A stretch of 64,000 bases of DNA, from NCBI GenBank assembly GCA_902728285.1, contig CACVBU010001307.1:720287-784286 (forward strand), read 5' to 3'. A program made the position numbers and the translations under genes. Origin of the DNA: Clytia hemisphaerica. Taxonomy: Eukaryota; Cnidaria; Hydrozoa; Leptothecata; Clytiidae. The notes beneath the pieces are model-generated. The model made no database searches and was not told the DNA's origin. It saw only the letters and a program-made list of their open reading frames with translations. Below, one piece after another: positions 24,501 through 39,500 of this stretch. How positions within the stretch are numbered: the stretch's first letter is position 1; each line of letters starts with the position of its first letter.

Positions 24501-27500
24501 GGGAATTCACAGATACTCTCGTCTTCGTCTTGTCCATCAGAGCAGTCCTTACGGCCATCACATTGTTTGGAGCTGGGTATACAACGACTGTCTTCTTTAC
24601 AAAAAAGCTCGAACAGTTGACATCTCTCAACAACTGAATAGTAAAAGAAAAAAATACAAGGTACAATATGTCCGAAATAAAACGAAACAGTATGATGAAA
24701 ATAATCTTTATGCCAATTTTTATGACCTCATTTTTTGAATATCTTTTCTCTAGAGACCTGTTGATATACCCTGGGAATAGAAAATTCTATCAATTCAACA
24801 ATAAATTTCCCTCTTATACTTTCTACTGAACGTACATTATCAACTGCAACTTCACAAGAAGCTTGGGCTCCAACCCTTTGCGTGATTGGTTCGAAAAATA
24901 TCAAATCAAAGCAGACAATACGCGAGGTAAAAAATGGATGCTTTTTATAAAATTGAAAATGAAAATGACGTCGACGTCACTTACTTGAGCAGTTCTTGTG
25001 ATTTTCGTTCAGCCGATAGTTGATGGGGCATCCACAAATGGCTTTCGGGGGAGTGTTTTTAGTTGACAAGCTCACTTCATATGAGATCCGGCAAATGTGA
25101 CTGCAGCCGCCATTATTATTGATGCAAGGATGTACAACTTGAAATAAAAAAATTGGGATCTTTAGGAAAGCACAAACTTCTTCAAATCAAAACTTTAACG
25201 TTTTGAGTTTCATGTTTATCCGGCACTTTATCGAGAAAATATTGAAAAAAATCTTTATAAAATATGTTTTTAAAAATGTTTGATTCGACGATAAAATGTT
25301 ATGAAAGAGTATCAAAAACACGAGGGAGATGTTCACATATGTGATGTAGAATACTTACAGTTCTTCCTGCTTGTATTGACGGCGATGATTTCAGACAACG
25401 ATTCGTAGCGTCCGTGGAAAACTACACTGTTTTGATTGGTTGCTGATTTAGAGACTTTATAAATCATATGATTGTCTCCCCAAAATATATCTTGCTCGTT
25501 TGTTGCTAAGGAAACAGGATTGAATTTTGCCTCGATGAGTGTTTGGAATTGAAGTTGACCTTGTAACGACATGCTTACAATCTTATTTTTCTCAGTGTCC
25601 AAGTAATACAACAGTTGCGAAGAGTCGTCAATGACCAGATCAACAATCTTAGATCGTTTTAAGCTGGCCAAATCATTCTTATCGGTACCGGCGAATGAAA
25701 TCGAGACCAGATCGGTTTGCGTTGATTTAGATTCGTCGGCAGACGTCCAAAATAGACGACCGATCTCCGGGCGGACTACAATTTTACGCGGGGAATAATC
25801 CTTATGGTTGAAAACGATTCCCCGGCAACCAGTGTGAATGTTATAAAAATTGATCGTGTTCCGACCTGCGTCCGTCCAAAACAAACTATTACTGAACGGA
25901 TCCAGTGCAAAATCGAATGGCTTTTGGATATCGTTTTTGGATGATTTCTTGTTGATAAGGTTGACGGTAGAGAAACCGCTCATTCCGTCTTGGTTGATGC
26001 AATGAATCTGATTGGTGGTTTTGTCCAACCAGTACACTTTGTCGCGGATATAATCGAACGCGATCGAGTCCACGTTTGTAGCGTTCGTCACCGGTAAAAG
26101 ATGATCAGGCACGCCGTCAGCAAATAATATACGAATGAAATTATTCTTTTGGTTAGCGATTAGAAAACTCTGCGGATCCACACAACTTTGACCGTCCTCA
26201 CCCAAAGCGTAATGGGTCGCACATCCGCATTTGACATCTTTCTCGGTGACGGCGAAACAAAACTGTTGACAACCTCCATTTTTGAGAAAACAAGCGTTGG
26301 TGCCTGAAACAGAAATAAAAAAATGATCAAAACGGTTATATAGAACGCGAACGTTATTCTTTACCATTTATGTATTCGAGATAAATCGAAGAAGACGGTA
26401 TTAAGCAAAGTTGACATGTCGCCAAAATCGCTGTCCACTTTGCTCGACGACGGTAAAAACACCAAAATACCGCCGTCTGTTTAGATATAGAGCCGTGCAT
26501 CAATCATTGACTTTGTTTTGCGTCAACTTCACTAATCGTCGTCCTCGATATCCTCCGATGCATAAACTCGCTTATAACTTGGATCTGCCCGATCTTTGAC
26601 TTATTAGCTCGCACAATAAAACATTACTGAAGTTTACGCTCTTAGAAATTCAAGAAGCAGACATACCGGGTGCGCCAAAAAACATACAGATTTGTTAAGA
26701 TATTGTGAGCTTATGGTTTTATCTCCTTCCCAATTTCAGAAAAGTTGTTAAAAGCAGACGTCCGTAAAAAGTTGGGACTAATTGGAACAAATCAAACAAA
26801 CATTTACCTATTTGAACATCACGATGCAAGATTTGTACACCAAATGGCTGATCAACTTTCAACAAGTCCTTTGCCGGCTCCTGATTGGTTGGTTTAGTTG
26901 AAATTTGACCAATCACATTACTCGAATAATCAGTAAAAATAATGGTGTCGTGGAAAATAGCCAGGCTAGTCCACTTGGTGACGTATGAACGGATGACCGT
27001 CATGTTTCTGTGGACTGGATCGAAAGCGATCAGTGATCTGTGGTTGGATAAACAATAGATAACTCCCGTATTGAAATCAACGGCGCAAATGTCAGGATTC
27101 ATTTTTACTAATGCTTCAATTTCAGTCCCATCGAGGTTGGATTGGTAAAGATATGAGCCGTTCCTTTTTTGAATCCAATATAGTTTCCTGCAAAAAAGAA
27201 AAAAAATGCGATTTATTAACAAAATTGCAACAAGCCGTTTCAATTTCAAAATGATCAGATAAATCTAATTCCTTATATTTTACCTTCGAGATTCGTTTAA
27301 GTTAATCGAAAAATCAAATCGGAATCAATCCCTGGCAATCTACTAGACCTAAGAAGATGTAAACACATGGAAATAAAAATACAGCGTGTCCCAAAAAGCG
27401 GACTTCTCTCTGCTAATAGATATTCAATTCCCAAGATAATCGAATAGGTTTTGAAGGCTGAAGTATAAAGTATTCATGATATGCACCATTGCAATGTCTT

Positions 27501-30500
27501 CTGACATTACATCACGGACCCAACAGCTGATTGGTTGCAAGTGACGTAAAATCATTCAATACGTCACTTTCAACCAATCAGCTGCTGGGTCCGTGGAAGA
27601 CATTGCAATGGTGCATATCATGAATACAAGTCATAAAAGCTCGCACAACTCACGTGGGCTTTTCTTTATAAATAAAAATATGTCTGCTTTTTTTGGGACA
27701 CACTGTATATAAAAGTATAGCAAAGCCTCGTGATAAAAGATAGAGCAGAAGAAAAACATTTCCACCTCCAAATAACAGAATATTTTACCTGAGACGCGGG
27801 TCGACCATAATGCACTTCGGGTTCATCAAATTCTCATTGTAAATCAATTTCTTGCGGAACGTACCGTCATGGTTCACAACTTCTATGTAATTAGATTTGG
27901 CCAGGTAAATATTACCTGATATCCAATCCAAAGTGAAAATATCATAACTTGCCGAATCAACGTGCATCACCGTTTTAACATTGGTCCCATTCAGGTAGGC
28001 TGATCGTATCGAGGATCGTTCCCCTTGGGTCTCTTCAACGTACCAAATAATTTTTTCTCGCATAAAATCGATGCTAAATACAGCATGGTTCGTCATCTCT
28101 TCCGACAGTAAACGGAAATCGAAATTGAATGTATCGATTGATGTTTTATGGATCTCAGTGTTTGTTGAATAGACCAAATATCCAGAAGGTACTAAATGGA
28201 AAAAAGTAAAATAAAACAGACTTGCATATCTCAAGGTTTACAAAAGGTCTACAGTTGACCGATCTTCAAGGGACAAAGAATTTTCTTCGAATTATAGAAA
28301 GTATTTTGTACAACTTTCTAGCTGATGGGACAAATATTTTTGTTCGAATTATAGAGATACTTAAATAGTAGAGGTTCGAGTTACAGAAAGTTTAACCCCA
28401 AACAAATTCCAATTACTTAGGGCTTGTACTCTAACATCAGAGCTTGTTACTTTTGTACGTACTACACGTTCAAACGTTCGCAATTTCAAACGTTCCCAAT
28501 AAAGAAGTACCCTAGAGTAAGAAAGGAAAATGAAATAAAATGTACCTTTGCACGTTCTTTCGTCGGCACCGAGTTCCATATGGCTTGGGCATTCACACAT
28601 CGCACGCCCTTTGGTGGGTTTCACGAAACAAAAATGACTGCAATTATTGGTCTTGTAATAACAAGGGTTGAGACTGTACTTCAGGTTGCTATCAACTGAA
28701 CTCACACCCATCACATCCTTTATCACGTCAATAATCTGAAAAAATAGAAACTTTGTTAGGCCATAGCTGATTACACTTTTTTACTACTTGGTGAAGTTCG
28801 GAAAGAGAACGAAATAGCGTAAAACAGCTGATTTTACTTTTTTTATTCATTATATCGCACCTTGTTTCTTTTGGTTTACCTAGTTGCACTTTCCTAGTTA
28901 TACTTATATAAGAGCCCCCCCCTCCAGCGGACCTTAAATTCATGCAATCACACGATTTGTTTTGGCAAAATTCACGCAGAGTTTTCCAATTCACGTATTT
29001 ACGTAACCTATAACAGACGTCACCTACGATTTTGTACTTAATTAATGTCTATTCCACTTTGCGACCTTTTCGAATGTTTAGAGCCCAGGTTTTCGGGCTC
29101 CAAACATTCGAAAAAAAATCGAATTTGCGTCAATACACTTGAAAGGCTTCTATTTTTCAAAAATCGTTAAAGTGGAACTCACCAAGAAACGGAATGAAAA
29201 ATCCCGGTTTTTGGTGAAGTTCTCGCTAGCATTCAGGCAAACCACTGGGAGGGCCCTACATGACTAATCAAGTATTAAACACGGGAAAAATGAGTGTGCC
29301 AATATCTTCACAAAAGGCAGGGTTTCCAAAAATTGCGCAAATTTTGTTAAACAGTTGTATTTAACGCGAGGGTAACCTATTTGCGTAAAATAACTCGATT
29401 AGTAAAGTAATTATCCAGTGAGGATAGAGCCAATCTTCATAGTCACTGTTTATTACATTCGAGCTAAATAAAATTGTACAATAAAATCTTTGCTTACAAT
29501 TCTTTCTTTATGGTTTTTCTTGTCTGTGATTCTCATACGGTACAGTTTGCGTGACCAGTCTGTCCAATAGGCATACTTCTCAAAGATGGTGATACCAAAT
29601 GGATGATAGCATTGCTCGTAAATCGTTCTCACTTTCCTTGTGGCTTCATATAAATCGATGTAAGAGACAGTGTACTTTTTGGAGTCCACCCAATATAAGC
29701 GACGATGTTGTGTATCCAGAGCGATGCAATTTGGTTCAACAATGTTCCGGCTGTCGACCAAGACCTCGCGATTGTCACCGTTCATGTCAGCCCGTTCAAT
29801 CTTTGGATTATCTCCCCAATCAGACCAGTAGATTTTCCTGTAAAATTAGGGAGAAGGGGTGACATTTTAATCTTATTGAGCAGAGAGCTTTATTTCATAA
29901 TGTCCTTTATGGTTGAACACCAAGAAAACCAACAAGGGGAAAAATTAGGGCTGCAAAGCCTGGCGACTTGTAGGATTCATGTATATCTTGAAGTTTTGGC
30001 GACACTGAGGAACGATGTTTATAGTTAGACAGAACCTTACGGTTTAATCATATGACATTGAAAATAAATGACGGAAGGGCAGACATACGCATCAGCTGCA
30101 TCAATAGCAATCCCTCTTGGACGTTGGAGATTCTTTGAGATGATGACTTTCCTTGCGGTTCCATCTAACCGTGCTACTTCTATCCTTCCGAGCATACCAT
30201 CAGTCCAGTAAATGTTACGCGCCACCCAGTCACACGCTAATTGGTCTGGTTCTTCAATATCAGCTGTCAGGAACTGTTTGAAACCTAAAGCACCAACATA
30301 ATGATCATACACATCAGTTATCTTTAGAAAAAACTTCATAAATTTTGTGAGAAGTCCCTCCAGACATACCAGATGTCCCTCGTGACAATTTATTGTTTTA
30401 CAATTGTATCACTTTTTTACGACTTTTTAATCAGCATTTCACCAACTTTGTAACATATGTTTTCACACAGCTTTTTTAATTTTTTAGTTACATCTGATGA

Positions 30501-33500
30501 TTGCTTAGAGAATGAAACTCGGAGTTTTTTAAATCTTTGGTTTCGAAATATATTTTGATTAAATTTTGTGATAAAAAGTTTAAATCAGAATAAAAAGAAT
30601 TTCACAAAATACAAAATCTTCCACCATACTCAGCAAAAATTAATCTTACATTCAGTTATTTCCCAATTGTCGATGTTATTGTTGGAACTATTATATCAAA
30701 AGTCAATATTGCAAGTATTTGAAATCAAAATGTCAAAGACCAAGAGTAGCAATGAAATGTAAATCTGACCTGTTCCATTGATAAATATACTGTTGATGCT
30801 TCCAGATTGCGAACAATCTTTCAATTGAGTGGTTTGTGTGTCTGGTGCACATCCATAATTGGTCCAATAAACACGTTTATATTCCACGTCATAAATCACA
30901 CCGTGGACCATTTGAATGTTCTGTTTTGCAATGTCCAAACGAAAATCCACACTTTCGTCTGCATCAAACGAGAGTAATCGAATGTTGAATTTTCTTGCAA
31001 TGATCAGAAACTTCTTCATACCTGTTTGTGTAGAATAAGCAAACAAAACACTATAGTGAGAACCCTTGTCAACAATATCCGAATTGGAATTCTTAAAAAA
31101 GTTTTTATGGTCTAAAACTACAAAACTGTAAGAAGAAAGAACTTGGTAAAAATTAAATAAAATTGACCGAAAAACTTTTATTGTTGTGCCTTTTATTTTT
31201 TTAACTCTTAACCTCTTAACCCATACTACCAGGGGCAGTTCAAAACTATACGAGGTAACTTTTGACAAAGAAATTGTTTTGATGACGTCACTCACCATGC
31301 CTACAGTGAGCCAAAATATGTAAAAATTCGTAAAAATCCTTTTACTACTCATATGTCTGAGATTTTACTACCGATCCCCCCCCCTGATTCTACACGAAAG
31401 TTAATAGGAAGATAAGGTAGTCAGTCAGTCAATTGACTGACAAATGCGTACCATCCTCGCAAGTTTTGTTATCTTCTTTCAAAGAAACTCCAGTTGGACA
31501 TGCACAAGTATATCCGCCATACTTCAACAGACATAAATGACTACAATTGCCATTGTTTACATCACATGGTGTGGTGACTTAAAATAAGAATAACAGAAAT
31601 AGTAATGACTATATAGTAATGAGTGCTACATCAACAAACTGTGCTGTAGAGTTAAAAGGTACTTATTATATATTTAACAAGAAGGCTAAAATTAATAAAT
31701 GTGAAAAAGGAGCACCTAAATAGGATAGAATAGTAATTAATAATATGATAATAGTCAAATGTGTCCACCAAACTGGACTATTTTTTGAACTATTTGGAGG
31801 TGCAAGTAGTCTGTAAAAGTTCCTCCAAGTCCAAAAAATCGACCAGTTGAAATTTGAAAAAACACATCAAGAATAAAGTAAGCATTTTCAAAGTCTCCAA
31901 GCTTCCCAAAAGCTTTGAGAAATACACACAAACAGACAGATATTTTCAGATTCAACCTCTCCTATGCTTGGAAAAAAATTGAAAGGTTGATGAACAGGTT
32001 AACACCTAAAAATAGTCCTGTTGTCACCTGTGATACTTTGACAAGATAAATATTTCAATTCTATATGGTTTACTAAGGGGATAAATATTCACCAATTTCA
32101 AGGAGAAAATAATTATAGGTGTATACATACCTTCTGGTTGCCTGTAGCTTTCAAATACTCTCAAATCAGAAATTTGAAAGTCCTTCATGTGGATCGTTCC
32201 ATTGCCATTACTGGATTTGGAAATGCCAGAAATTAATGCACCATCACTCCAATATAACATAGAACTTGATACTGATATGTAGTTTGGTGGATGTTGAAGT
32301 TCAAACTTCTTGACAACTTTACCATCGATAGTCATAGCATGAATCTGTTTTGACTTTGTATCTCCCCAATAAATCAGTGAAGCCTCATAGTCTATGGTTA
32401 TGGAGCGACCCCAAGCACCAGTTGGTTCGTTATGAATAACCTTCCTGTTTGAACCATCCATGTTAAATCGTTCAATCTTCTTTTGACTTCCCCAGTCAGT
32501 GATAAACATTAGTCTATAAAAATATAATTTTTTTCATGAAACCATCTTAGCCAATATATGACAGATTTGTATGAAAAGATAGTGTAGTTGATGATAATAA
32601 AAGTAACAAAAAGATATAATTTCCTCAGGTTGGAGTACAATCTATGATGACAGGTTAAAGAAAATGGAAATTTCTTAACGAGTGCTATCTTGTAATATCC
32701 AGTAAAGTATTCTTTACCGTGATATGATAGTGGTGATAAGAGAAATAATTATAACAAACAATGACACCAAAATACTGACCCTTTTTGTGGGAACAAAGCC
32801 AAACCCTCTGGCTGGATTAGACCAGTAGAAACAATGACTCTCTTAGAGGTTCCATCATAATTCGCAACTTCTACCCTTTTTCGTTCCAAATCTGTATAAT
32901 ATATCTTTTTGGTTAGCCAATCAACGCTGAGACTTTTCAAATCATTATCCAACTGAGTCATGGTGTCAACAATAGTTTTCGGCTTGACATTTTGATCAAC
33001 GAAACTTGTATGTTGGATCATTGTCTTCTCACTGTTATGTAGGCTAATGAAAAACAGCTTCCTTTCTTTGTAGTCATAATCAAGGGATCGCACATATTCC
33101 AATCCACCAAGAATTAATGTGTAATTCTGAAGACCAAAGTTGAATCGACGAATATCTTGCCTGTTGGAAAATAGAATCTGGTCCCCAGCATTAGCTGCAA
33201 TAGAAAAGTGAAGGATAGTTCTTGATTAGAAACTTAGATAATTAGAAACTACAGGCCAACTACAGAAACAAAACTAATCACAATTGAGCAAATAATAATT
33301 TCATTTAACAATTCAATTGGTTTAAAAAAATTTGGCAAGATGCTGAATAATTCAGTAAGAAAAGAACAGTGTTGATGCAGGTTAGGACATGGTTGGAAAC
33401 CCTCATTTAATGGTTTGACAAAGAAATGCTCTATGAATTTCTAACAAATCAATAAATAGAAGAAACATAGCAAGCACTCCCTCTACCCTTCTATTGCTAT

Positions 33501-36500
33501 CTGCCTTAGGCTACTTATTTTTGCAACTTCGCTATCTGCCTTACTTATTTTGGCAAGGGATATTTATTATTTCTACCTATTCTGGCAGCCTCTCAAGTCC
33601 AAGCAAGTGAAATTCAACTTTTAAGAGCCATATTCTCTAAGAACCAGCCAGCTTAGACAATCTTGCAGTATGAAATTTTGCTTGCCTTCATTTTTGGATA
33701 TTTGGTAGACAATAAAAAAAAACTCAGAATCCCACAATTTTGTGTCCTAAAAACCCATAATAGCAGCTTGAGGACTGGTTGAAGTTTGAGACTTTGACTT
33801 TAGAAAATATTTCAAGTTACATCTCATAGTTCGAACCCCCCCCCTTTCTTAAGGGGGCCGGATGACACCTTCCAAAAAAGTGAAGAAGGGGGGGGGGGGG
33901 ATCAGAAATTTTCATTAAAAAGGGGGGGGGGGGGTAGCAAGGAGGGGATCTTACATATATTGTAGATTATTTTCCAGCACTGTTATGAAATTTGGTCTGC
34001 ATGAAAGGAAGTTCTTTATTTTCACTAAAAAGTGGTATTCTATTTGCCAGACTTAATTTTTCTTTACTGTTTCCCCTCCCTTTTTACCATAACAAATTTA
34101 GCCCAAAACCCTTGGGGGATAGGCATTTTTAAAGGTTGGGGGGGATGTCAAGAAGGGGGGGATCATTTAAGAAGGGGGGGATCAGACCCCTTTCCGCACT
34201 ATGCATCTAAGGTCACATGGGTTTCTTTTGATTTTCTGAAAGTACTCACAGTATCAAAATATCCAATAAAAATTATGTGACCTTGATTGCACTTTCCATA
34301 ATGGCAGCCTAGATATGACACAAAACTCACTTTTTGACAAGTTTAAGCCTTACTCACTCAGCTTTTGAGCATTTTAGCGATTTTATTTTTATCAAAAGGT
34401 GTTCACCTACATAGTTTCTAGAGGGGTCTAGATCTTCTCAATAATAGCCCTGGAATAGTATTGAAATAAAAAGAATCCAGCCCTATAACCTGAAGCAATC
34501 TTTTCATGACTGGATCTGAATATCAGCTCTTTGTTTCATAGTGTTGAGTTCATTTTTCATGAAGTGATTCTAAAACTTATTGATGATTTTTCCCTAAAGC
34601 TTGCATTGTATACTGACAGATTACCAAATGAAAAACAAGTGTTTATTTAACCTAAAAATTTCAATTTAGCAATCTAAAAGCACTAAGAAAGTCTTACATA
34701 ACCAAAAATCTGCAAAGTCTTGATTTTACAATAACCTTAAGCTACCCAGGAAGCAAATACTGCTTGGTTAGACTTAGCACATTTAAGAGAAATCTCGAGA
34801 AATTTTGGAGATAAGGTTCCTCAGAAATTCATTTCCAGCTATTTATTGGATTAAAACTTGATTTTTCACGCAATCTCACACATTTTCAAATTTTGAAAAA
34901 ACTTTCTCTGATCTACAGAATTTTGACAGAATAGTCTGCCTGATTTTCTGATTTCCAAAAAAATATTTCTCGAAAAAATGTTTCCCCGATATCCCAAATT
35001 TTATCTCATGCAAAATGGACATCTCAAGTTGGCAGGTCTGGATAGTTGTTTTGGAGAAAGCGATAGCCTATTGAATAACTAATTACTCCACAACAGTTAC
35101 CTAGAGACAAGATAATTTATCACATTTTTATTGCTGAGGGAACAACTATAAAGATGATACAGAACGAAATCGAACACATTCAAAGATGATTGAATATCAA
35201 TTGAATGTAATAGAATCTCAATCAGACACAATAGAATCTCAATTAGTTGACAGACAATATCATACTTTAGAATGCAAGTGAAAATTTTCCATCTGTGAAC
35301 CTAGACGGGGATTCGGTTATTATCAGTTAGGGTTGGAGCTCGAGAGTCACAATGTAAGGCCGAAGGCCTTCTTAGGGGCATTTGTACCCTGAGACTTAAC
35401 TTAGAATCCCCTAGGGATCCTTGTAGGGGCACCGGTACGGTTGGTAGCTTTGTTAATTAAGGTCTGTAAATTACACGCTATAAGTATTTGTGAATGACAG
35501 CATTTTGCTGTGTCTCATTGGCGCAAGCAGTTACCGTCAACTGCTCTAACTTGGGAAGATTGGTCGAAACATGGGACTATGGGATATCTGGCCTGTATTT
35601 TTCACTTACTGTAAAATCTCTTTTGACAACAAATTTGTTTTGATAACTCCACCAAGTTAACCAATCATACTTTCTGTCATAACATATCATGATAACTTTC
35701 ACTGATAGCGCGCCCTTTTTAACTTTGTTTTCATTCAAAATGACTTGAGGCTGATTGAAGAATTAGAGAATGCACGATCTAATGTGTGACTAACTTTTTT
35801 CAATTTTCACGCATTCACACATTTTTTTTTCAATTTTCACGCATTCACGCATTTTTTTTTCAATTTTCACGCATTCACGCAACCGAAAATGCCCATTCAC
35901 GCAGACCGCTGGGGGCCCCCTCCATCGTTTTGCCATTAATTTGGTCTTTTTTGTTCCAGACATTCACGTGTATTCCACTACTGATTTTTTTCATCTTTTG
36001 ATTTAAAAGCCTACTCAATGCGAAAAAGAGATCACGTATTATTTAATACGCCATTCATTAACTCAAATCAAATGACTTTGGAGGTTTGGTAAATGGTGGT
36101 TGAATTGCAGTCCCATGTTTTGTCAGATAGTCCCTAGTTACACTTAAACTCCTATATCAGGATTAGAAACTAGGCTAGTCTTACCTATTTTATCTTTTCC
36201 TTTACAACAGTACAATGCTAACAAGTTGACACAACACATGTGTACATGTACATTGACAAGTAATCCCTGAGAGAAGTTTTTATAGAAATCAGCAACAAAA
36301 ACTAAAGTGCAAGTGGTCTCTACTGATTTCTTCCCAGCCCTCCTTCGCAGCTGTTTATCAAATTTCCACCAATGAGGTTGAAGCATTTCAAACGGCCCTT
36401 CTTTTTGGCACCAGTGGCTTTCAGTGCCTTGCACGACGGGCAGCTGTAAAATCCCACCCTTCATATATTTGTTTCTATCTGTGATCCGTGGCTTAGGTTT

Positions 36501-39500
36501 TTTCTCATCTTCAATTTACTGAAGAAAGCGGAAATTTGATGTGAGAGTTAGATTGTCAACAAAGTGCCGTAAAAAATCATTGAATAAAAGAAGAACTTAA
36601 AATCTTAAATATCTTCATTTTGAAGAATAGGTGCAAAAAGTGAAACATAGAAAAGTTTCACTTTTCATTGCATTAATCGAAATGAGGGATTTGGAAAATT
36701 TTCTATGTTTAGTTTTTTGCACAAACCCCTGTAACTATGGGCGAGCACCTCGTTGCTAAGATGTTGGCTTGAAATCGAAAATGAAACCACTCAAAGGTGC
36801 CGTAGTATAGTGGTAGTCGACCTTGGCTTCTGTGCAGGCGGCCAGGGTTCGATTCCCACTCACTGCAGTTCACTTGGAAAGTGAATGTTCCTTCGCCCGG
36901 GTCAACCCATGCCATGTGAGGGGAATTGGGTAGTCAGTTCAAGGTGCTGACGGGACGCTCATTTGTAAGCGTCTATAGTTGCGAGAATAGGCCTCTAAAG
37001 CCTCCTGCAACTCAACCAAATAGAAAAAAAAAAAAAAAGAGAAAAAAAAGAGCAGTTGACAGTTATGAGATGGTGAAAGTTTCATTGATAACCTAAGATT
37101 TGACTAATCGTCCCAAGTTAGAACAGTGTTGAAGGTAGGAGTAGGAGACCTATTTCACCGGTACTGGGAAATTTCAGAAAAATACTTAGAAAACAGTTAG
37201 AAACACTTGAGAAAGTCAGAAAATCAGGATAGAAGATAGGAAAGTAGAAAATAGGGGAAAAGCATGATACCAGGCGTCCGCGCTCGATAGGATCGATCAT
37301 CGGAACGGCTCGATGACGGATGGATATGTGATCGATGGATTACTTATCGATCCGGATAGGAGATCGATGGAAGATTCAGCCATTAAAAAGTCTTGAGTAT
37401 CGATCCTTCGTTGATCCATTATCGAGCTAGTATTTCAATCGAGTATATCGATTCGTCATCGATCGTTAATCGATTCGTCATCGATCGTTAATCGATTCGT
37501 CATCGATCGTTAATCGATTCGTCATCGATCGTTAATCGATTCGTCATCGATCGTTAATCGATTCGTCATCGCGTTAATCGATTCGTCATCGATCGTTAAT
37601 CGATTCGTCATCGATCGTTAATCGATTCGTCATCAATCGTTAATCGATTCGTCATCGATCGTTAATCGATTATGCATCGATTATAAATCGATTATGCATC
37701 GATTATTCATCGATTATAAATCGATTATACATCTATCATGTATCGATCATGTATCGATCATACATCGAGCCCGTAAATCCTCGAATAAGCTTATTTAATT
37801 TTTCAGGCTCTAAAAAGGGGGGGGGGCGCTTATTATATCAGGTACCCGAGAGTACCATATCGGCCATTTTTAAGCCGCCCCCCTCCACTTTTTTAAGTTC
37901 GGAGCTAGGGCTCAGGCGAAATTCCGTAATCTAAACCTTCCAGATGTTGAAAGTTTCCCCGACCTTCCCAGAGCTTTCTCAGCGTGTCGAAAGAAAATTT
38001 CTACATCGGGTGCCAGATAAGTACCGTGAGAGGTCCTAAAGCCGACAGCCCAGCCTAATTCCGACCCCCCAAATAACTGTTATGAAAAAAAATTCTATGT
38101 TTACAAACATTCCCTCTCCAAGTTGAACGATAAACTATTGCTAGAACTCTCGAAACAAAACATCTAACAAGATAGCTGTAATGTCAAGATGTCAATTAAT
38201 GTAATTAAAAAGTGCGAGTTGTAAAAATAATTACCTTTTATTCTGGATCAGTTGCTCATGTTTAAAACGATAACAGTTTTGTAATAAAAGTGACTTGTGC
38301 GGGAAAAATACGAAACAACTTGGACTGGTTTCCATCAAGAAACAAACAGACTAAATTGTAAAAATGGCGCGAAGTTGGAAAAAGGGCGGATGCGGTAGCA
38401 TTAATTTGAATAACAAACATCGAATCAATGAGGCGGCAACTATCAACGCCCTCTTTACCACCTATAAGTCCGGATGTTTATTTACGGAAGGCCCGCAATC
38501 GGACAGCTCTTCATTTATATGTACTCTTTGACGACATATATTATCTTTACTAGAATAGGAGCAAGGTGTCATTTAATACATAATAATTGTAATATACGTC
38601 GTCTATTTGTATTCTTATCATGTAATATATAATATAATGTAATATACGTCGTCTATATGTATCCTGATGTATCCTTACACAAAGTCCTAGCCCCGCAATC
38701 AAGCCAAGTGCCAGTGTAAAGTAATAGAAACCAGGCTTGATTACGTAACGTTTCAAAATGAGCACGCTCGTACACAGACCTCTTTTATATTTTCGTGTGC
38801 TTTGGAAAATCAAAACATCTCGTTACTTTTTATGATGCTGTTACTACTGTTGTCATTTATGACGTTGTGCATATTGCAATAAAAAAATATGTTTTGTTAT
38901 AAGAAGCAATGATTGTTATTTGGTTCAATTGGTTAATGTATCAAATCTCTCAGTTTAGTTGACACTTTGGTACTTCGTTGCGTCACAGCGAAAGGTTTGT
39001 TTTTATTTTAGTTTGTATCTTTGAAAGACCCCATCGGCTTTAGGCTGGGCTGTCGGCTTTAGGACCTCTCACGGTACCGATAAGTAAATCCGGTTTGACG
39101 CCATTAGATCGATATGGATCAGTTAATCAATATAAAAAAAATGGTCGATATTTTGATTGGATCGATAGAGGTGTCGATAGGTAATCGATAGGTGTCGATA
39201 GGTACCGTAAGTTGGTCTAATGTCGACATCCGTCTTCTAATTTCGACACCCTTCTTTAGAGATAGGAACAATAGAAACTGAGGAAAGTCGGAATCACTGA
39301 TTGACTTTGATTAGCGCGATGAGAGGAAAAATCTTTATTTAGTCTATAAGTGATTTCAACCTTCTTATTATTCCTATCTATAAAGAAGGATGTCGAAATT
39401 AGAAGACGGATGTCGACATTAGACCAACTTACGGTAATCGATAGGTGTCGATAGGTAATCGATAGGTGTCGATAGGTAATCGATAGGTAATCGATAGCGA

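Noticed and set aside
37447-37680. CRISPR-like array of 22-bp repeats
   Set aside because: Repeats are contiguous with no unique spacers and sit in a eukaryotic transposon; it is a satellite.
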